From contig JASHTU010000046.1 of NCBI GenBank assembly GCA_030040395.1, positions 1 to 18,279 on the forward strand: a stretch of 18,279 nt of DNA, read 5' to 3'. The number at the start of each line of letters is the position of its first letter. Position 1 is the stretch's first letter. The notes under the pieces were generated by a model. That model had not been told where the DNA came from, made no database searches, and saw nothing but the letters and a program-made list of their open reading frames with translations. This DNA comes from Acidobacteriaceae bacterium (GTDB taxonomy: Bacteria > Acidobacteriota > Terriglobia > Terriglobales > Acidobacteriaceae). The position numbers and the translations under genes are program-made. Below, piece after piece: positions 14,196-18,279 of the stretch.

Positions 14196-16550
14196 ATGAA
14201 TCGAATTCCCCGGCTAAGGCGGCCGTTCCTGTTCCCGCTCCTCGTGGCGCCTCTCGTGTTTGGCTCTGGCAATTGGCCGGTGTTTTCGCAGGCGGCGGAC
14301 AACACCACGCCTGCGGCCGCCCAGCCGGAAAAGCCGCCGGATCAATTTGCAAACTGCACCCTGTGCCACGGGCAGGACGCGCGCGGTTCGGATCGCGCGC
14401 CTTCGCTCGTCAATTCCGCCGAACTGCGCGCCATGTCTGACGCCGACATTGCAAACATCATCCGCAAAGGCAAGAATGGCATGCCGCCTTTTTCTTTGCC
14501 CGCCGCCGATATCGACGTACTCGTCCGGTATATCCGCGCGCTCAACCGCGCCGGATCGGAGATTGGCGTTGCCGACGATTCGCAAGCTGGCGAGCGTATC
14601 TTCTTTGGCGCCGGCCAGTGTTCGACATGCCATATGGCCGGCGGCAGAGGAATGGCGAATGGTCCCGATCTTTCCGATGCAGGACGCAGGCTGAGACCCG
14701 AGGAATTGACGAAGTCCCTGACCGATCCGGACGCAAGGATTACCTCCGGCTGGGCGGCTGTTACCGTGACCATGGACAATGGAAGCACGTTGCACGGATT
14801 CGAGCGCGCACGGGGCAGCCATGATCTCGTTTTGCAAACCGCCGACGCAAAACTGCACTTACTGGTTGACCGCGAATATAAGGAGATCATTCCGGACGAA
14901 CATTCGCCGATGCCCGTATTCAAAGGCGCGCCAGCCGAGCTGCACGATCTCGTCGCCTACCTGAGCAGCCTCAAAGGGCCCGGCGTTGGACCGCTCACTG
15001 CGCCGCAACCTGCTCCGACTCAGGTCCAAATGACGGAGATCCTGCACCCCAAAAAGGGCGATTGGCCCAACTATAACGGAACGCCGGACGGCAATCGCGA
15101 CAGCAGCCTGGACGACATAACTACCCGGAATGTTTCGAAGCTCGAACTGCAATGGATTTGCCCCCTTCCCTTTCCCGGTCTCGAAACAACGCCGGTGGTC
15201 GTAGATGGCGTGATGTATGTAACCGCCAATAACCAGGTATATGCGCTCAGCGGATTGACCGGCCGCGAAATCTGGCGCTACCAACGGCCCAAGAGTCAAA
15301 CTTCCGTCATTTCTTCCGATGCCGCAATCGGGGTTAATCGTGGCGTAGCTACCCTTGGCGACCGCGTCTTCTATCTAACTGACGATGCCCATTTGCTTGC
15401 GCTGAATCGCCTGACGGGCGCGCTGCTCTGGGATGTATCCGTTCGTGAAGGCCCCGGGCGGTTCGGGGGTACAGCGGCTCCCCTGGTGGTCGGCGACCTG
15501 GTGATCACCGGGGTGGGCGGAGGGGACGATGGAATCAGAGGATTTGTTGCTGCGTACAAGGCGGCGACGGGCACGCTCGCATGGCGGCTTTGGACGGTTC
15601 CTAAGCCCGGCGATACTGACCTGGTAGCGACTACATGGCAAGGGACCGCCCTCGCCTTAGGGGGCGGCGCAACCTGGACCACCGGCAGCTTCGACACCAA
15701 AAGCGATGTCCTTTATTGGCCGGTGGGCAACCCCCATCCGGATACCGATGGCGATCAGCGGCTGGGCGGCAATCTCTACACCAACAGCGACCTTGCCATC
15801 GACGTAAAAACCGGCAAAATACTCTGGTACTATCAATTTACTCCTCATGACCTGCATGATTGGGACGCAAACGAGCCCATCGTTTTGGTAAATGCCGACT
15901 GGAAGGGGAAGAATCGTAAGTTATTGCTGCACGCCAATCGTAATGGCTTCTTCTACGTTCTCGATCGCACAAATGGAAAGCCCCTGTTAGCCACGAAGTT
16001 AGTGAGCAGACTGACCTGGGCAAGCGGAATCGATACGAAGACATGGACTCCCATACTTCTTCCGGCCAATGAAACCAACGCGCAAGGATCAATAACCTGC
16101 CCCGCGGTGCGCGGCGCGACAAACTGGTACTCGACCGCTTACAATCCATCCACTCGGTTGTATTATGTGATGACGGTTGAAGACTGCGGAATCTATGTCA
16201 AATCCGAAGAGGGCGGATTTCGCCGCTATAACAATCCCGCCGAGCCCGCGCAGAAAATTCTTCGCGCCATTAACATTGAAACCGGCAAGCCAGCCTGGCA
16301 GATTGCGCTGCCCGGGCCGGCGCAGTCGAACTACGCCGGCGTCCTCACAACCGCCGGGAGTCTGGTGTTCTTGGGCGAAAGCAGCGGAGGTTTTGCCGCC
16401 GTCGATGCACGCACCGGAAAGTATCTGTGGCACTTCGAAACCAACCACGCCATAAAGGGCTCGCCGATGACTTATGCCATTGGCGGCAGGCAATTTGTCG
16501 CCATTGCTTCCGGACCCAACATACTTTCCTTTGCGCTGCCCGGACAATGA
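14196..16550 (+). CDS. Exported quinoprotein (PQQ) dehydrogenase with two N-terminal cytochrome c domains
   Basis: The 784-residue product should oxidise an alcohol or aldose in the periplasm and pass electrons through its own haems to the respiratory chain. Residues 1-33 are a signal peptide (basic start, long hydrophobic core). Cytochrome c domain 1 spans about 45-120 with CTLCH (Cys54, Cys57, His58) and axial Met95 (NGMPPF). Domain 2 spans about 130-260 with CSTCH (Cys142, Cys145, His146) and Met239 (SPMPVF). From about 285 on lies the eight-bladed PQQ propeller, with blade motifs such as ALSGLTGREIW, ALNRLTGALLW and AVDARTGKYLW, and the family segments GNPHP (Asn512), HDLHDWDANE (proposed catalytic Asp555) and CPAVRGATNW. 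Known quinohaemoprotein alcohol dehydrogenases carry one cytochrome domain at the C-terminus; here two precede the propeller. I start at the ATG at 14196 because AGGAG lies seven bases upstream and the signal peptide begins there; a TTG at 14100 would add 32 residues. The substrate is unknown. Confidence 0.9.
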   Translation: MNRIPRLRRPFLFPLLVAPLVFGSGNWPVFSQAADNTTPAAAQPEKPPDQFANCTLCHGQDARGSDRAPSLVNSAELRAMSDADIANIIRKGKNGMPPFSLPAADIDVLVRYIRALNRAGSEIGVADDSQAGERIFFGAGQCSTCHMAGGRGMANGPDLSDAGRRLRPEELTKSLTDPDARITSGWAAVTVTMDNGSTLHGFERARGSHDLVLQTADAKLHLLVDREYKEIIPDEHSPMPVFKGAPAELHDLVAYLSSLKGPGVGPLTAPQPAPTQVQMTEILHPKKGDWPNYNGTPDGNRDSSLDDITTRNVSKLELQWICPLPFPGLETTPVVVDGVMYVTANNQVYALSGLTGREIWRYQRPKSQTSVISSDAAIGVNRGVATLGDRVFYLTDDAHLLALNRLTGALLWDVSVREGPGRFGGTAAPLVVGDLVITGVGGGDDGIRGFVAAYKAATGTLAWRLWTVPKPGDTDLVATTWQGTALALGGGATWTTGSFDTKSDVLYWPVGNPHPDTDGDQRLGGNLYTNSDLAIDVKTGKILWYYQFTPHDLHDWDANEPIVLVNADWKGKNRKLLLHANRNGFFYVLDRTNGKPLLATKLVSRLTWASGIDTKTWTPILLPANETNAQGSITCPAVRGATNWYSTAYNPSTRLYYVMTVEDCGIYVKSEEGGFRRYNNPAEPAQKILRAINIETGKPAWQIALPGPAQSNYAGVLTTAGSLVFLGESSGGFAAVDARTGKYLWHFETNHAIKGSPMTYAIGGRQFVAIASGPNILSFALPGQ

Positions 16551-16650
16551 CAGTTGAACCCGGAAGCGACGAAGCCCTGCCTCATAGAGATTGCCAGATC
16601 GACGCACTACTATCATCCTGTTTACTGATCCACATCGTGTACCATGATTG

Positions 16651-18111
16651 TCAGTGCGGGTTGTAGGCGGTCTTCCCGGGCGGCGGATACCCTTTGGTGG
16701 CATCATCGAGCACTAACACCCAGTCGTTGCCATGTCCACTTGAGGGAGGAGTAAAGTCTCGGAACGGCTCCTTGTTGAATTCGCCAATTTCTTGCGAAGT
16801 TCCATTACGCGGATTGTACCAATAAGCGCGAATCGTCTTTCCCGACAGCTTGTCGTAGATCCTATCCGTCATGCGGATGGTCAGCTTTTCGCCGGTCGCG
16901 GTGTAAATAAATGCATAACTTCCGCCCGCGTCGCGAGTGGCTTGAATGCGATTCTCGGTGCCCATGGGATCGTTGGCAATCAACCATTGATCCGGAATTC
17001 GGTTGAGCATGGGCCTCGATTCGAGAAGATCCCGCAGATATTGCATCTGCGTCCCGGCGGGCAATTGCAACGCCTCTTTCCAGGGTAGGGCAACGCCGTG
17101 CTTCGTGTCGTGAAATGGCTGCCGGGCGGCCGAAGTCGTTTTCGTTGGGCTGCGGTAACCCCACACTCCATGGGCGCCATACGCATACCCAGCCGCACCC
17201 GCGAACAAGGCGCAATAGGCAATCCTACGCACATCCGCAGCGTCTATCTTGTGGCCAGGAACCATGGCGTCTGCAATTCCCTCATAACCTCCCTCGCCAT
17301 CGACGATAGGTTTAACCGGAACGCGGTTCCAATCCGCCGCTACTAAATCATAATTGCGGTTCAGAATCGTATGGCCCGTTTGCATCATATCGAAGCTTAG
17401 CCAGGGGTCATTTTGAAACCATAGGGACGAGCTGTGCGGCGACTTCTCATGATAGGTCATCAAATGGTGGGTTCCGCCATCACCTTCCTCGAGCCCCTTC
17501 GCCATCGATCTCCAGACGTCTTCGTACCCGGTGGCGAACCAATCGCCTCCCAGAATCCAAATCACGGGCTTATTCCGATACCGGTCTCCGAGAAACTTGC
17601 CGTAGCTGAACGCAGTGGATGGGTTCAGCACGTTGGGATGCTGATCATCGGGGAAGCCTTCAACATGACCCGGCCGCTCATAATTATTCGCCCAGAGCGG
17701 GACCAGAGCCACATAAAGCCCGAGCGACTCCGCCTTATTTACGACATAGTCGAGAAGCTGGAAGTAGGCTTGATTGGGTTGACTTGGGTTCTGGTCAATA
17801 AAGATCATCTGGCCATAGGCATTCGGCACCGTAAGGGCGCTGAAGCCCGCCACGCTGATTTGAATTACTGTGAATCCTTTCTTGGCACGGTCCTGCAAGT
17901 ATGTATCTATGTCCTGTCGAGTACAGTCCAACAGCGTCCAGGCGGTGTCTGCGAGATAAAGGAAGGGCGCTCCCTCTTCGGTAACGAAATATCTGCCGTT
18001 GTCGGAGACGCGTAACTGGGGAAGCGTCGCGGCCGCGGCCAAATGAATGCTCGCCATGACCGAAAGCAAAATGATTGACAGTATCCGAGACGCCCGGTCC
18101 AATCCTTTCAT
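16651..18111 (-). CDS. Exported DUF4038 glycoside hydrolase (GH140 apiosidase-like)
   Basis: A 486-residue secreted protein with signal peptide 1-27 (basic start, IILLSVMASIHLAAA). Residues about 32-365 are the DUF4038 (PF13204) TIM barrel: LRVSDNGRYFVTEEGAPFLY, LADTAWTLL, WILGGDW with Asp190, HHLMTYH, and VDGEGGYE with Glu273. The C-terminal 100 residues match the PF12904-type beta-sandwich usually attached to it (RAYWYNPRNG, WVLVLDDATKGYPPPG). The characterised relative, Bacteroides apiosidase BT1012 (GH140), uses an Asp and a Glu at positions that I believe match Asp190 and Glu273. Many DUF4038 members are uncharacterised, so apiose as substrate is only one possibility. The start at 18111 has AAGGAGA about nine bases upstream; the frame stays open to 18222, but the signal peptide fits the later Met. 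It lies 94 bases downstream of a second DUF4038 gene on the same strand and converges with the PQQ dehydrogenase gene across 100 bases with no clear terminator. Confidence 0.85.
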   Translation of the reverse strand: MKGLDRASRILSIILLSVMASIHLAAAATLPQLRVSDNGRYFVTEEGAPFLYLADTAWTLLDCTRQDIDTYLQDRAKKGFTVIQISVAGFSALTVPNAYGQMIFIDQNPSQPNQAYFQLLDYVVNKAESLGLYVALVPLWANNYERPGHVEGFPDDQHPNVLNPSTAFSYGKFLGDRYRNKPVIWILGGDWFATGYEDVWRSMAKGLEEGDGGTHHLMTYHEKSPHSSSLWFQNDPWLSFDMMQTGHTILNRNYDLVAADWNRVPVKPIVDGEGGYEGIADAMVPGHKIDAADVRRIAYCALFAGAAGYAYGAHGVWGYRSPTKTTSAARQPFHDTKHGVALPWKEALQLPAGTQMQYLRDLLESRPMLNRIPDQWLIANDPMGTENRIQATRDAGGSYAFIYTATGEKLTIRMTDRIYDKLSGKTIRAYWYNPRNGTSQEIGEFNKEPFRDFTPPSSGHGNDWVLVLDDATKGYPPPGKTAYNPH

Positions 18112-18205
18112 CGCGAATTTCTCCTTTTGGATATTGGCGATATGCATGCATCGCCGTCCCAAGTTAGACAGCGCGATCGCTCCGCATCGTGGAACTTCAT
18201 CCTTT

Positions 18206-18279
18206 TCAGTGCTGGTGATCAACGCTCGTTCCGGGCGGAGGGTAATTCTTTGATGCGTCGTCGAGCACCAACACCCAGT
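18206..18279 (-). CDS. Second DUF4038 protein, C-terminal 23 codons only (5' part beyond window)
   Basis: Read on the minus strand from the right edge, the frame gives WVLVLDDASKNYPPPG then TSVDHQH and stops with TGA at 18208-18206. This matches the end of the neighbouring glycosidase (WVLVLDDATKGYPPPG then KTAYNPH) at 14 of the first 16 positions. It is therefore the C-terminus of a paralogous DUF4038 protein encoded immediately upstream in the same orientation. The tails differ and the DNA of the two ends has diverged clearly, so this is an old tandem duplication, not a recent copy. The 94 bases to the next start code for nothing visible but contain that gene's ribosome binding site, so the two genes are likely one transcript. 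Confidence 0.8.
   Translation of the reverse strand, partial: WVLVLDDASKNYPPPGTSVDHQH

Overview
The window (about 60% GC by eye) looks like part of an Acidobacteriota chromosome. The basis is gene style rather than a marker gene: an Oar-like TonB-dependent receptor of about 1200 residues with an N-terminal carboxypeptidase-regulatory-like domain, several Tat-exported metabolic enzymes, a lipoprotein with Ig-like and beta-propeller regions, and a DUF4038 glycosidase. No rRNA, tRNA, CRISPR array, transposase or phage gene was found. The window starts and ends inside genes.

Layout. Positions 1-166 hold the 3' end of a superinfection-immunity-type membrane protein (+). Next come an exported S9 prolyl-oligopeptidase-family peptidase (281-2422, +) and a cysteine-rich lipoprotein with Ig-like and beta-propeller regions (2712-5315, +). 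A small one-helix membrane protein (5516-5719, -) lies divergent to a clear L-rhamnonate dehydratase gene, rhmD (5825-7012, +). After a 322-base stretch with no convincing gene there are three minus-strand genes, in transcription order: a TonB-dependent receptor (10015-13668), a Tat-exported COG3618-type amidohydrolase/lactonase (8783-9790) and a Tat-exported enolase-superfamily dehydratase (7335-8747). Divergent from the receptor is a quinoprotein (PQQ) dehydrogenase with two N-terminal cytochrome c domains (14196-16550, +). The window closes with an exported DUF4038/GH140-like glycosidase (16651-18111, -) and, directly upstream of it, the last 23 codons of a second DUF4038 protein (18206-18279, -).

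How the genes may work together (inference). From about 7.3 kb to the end, every gene encodes an extracytoplasmic or outer-membrane protein. The set matches the steps of a non-phosphorylative sugar-acid route: glycosidase (release a sugar), quinoprotein dehydrogenase (oxidise it to a lactone), COG3618 lactonase (open the lactone), enolase-superfamily dehydratase (form a 2-keto-3-deoxy acid) and TonB receptor (uptake). The cytoplasmic RhmD nearby performs the same class of dehydration on L-rhamnonate. The receptor and dehydrogenase genes share a 527-base divergent control region with two TTGACA boxes flanking a 7-base inverted repeat. The main hypothesis from this window is that an oxidative sugar-acid pathway has been moved outside the cytoplasm.
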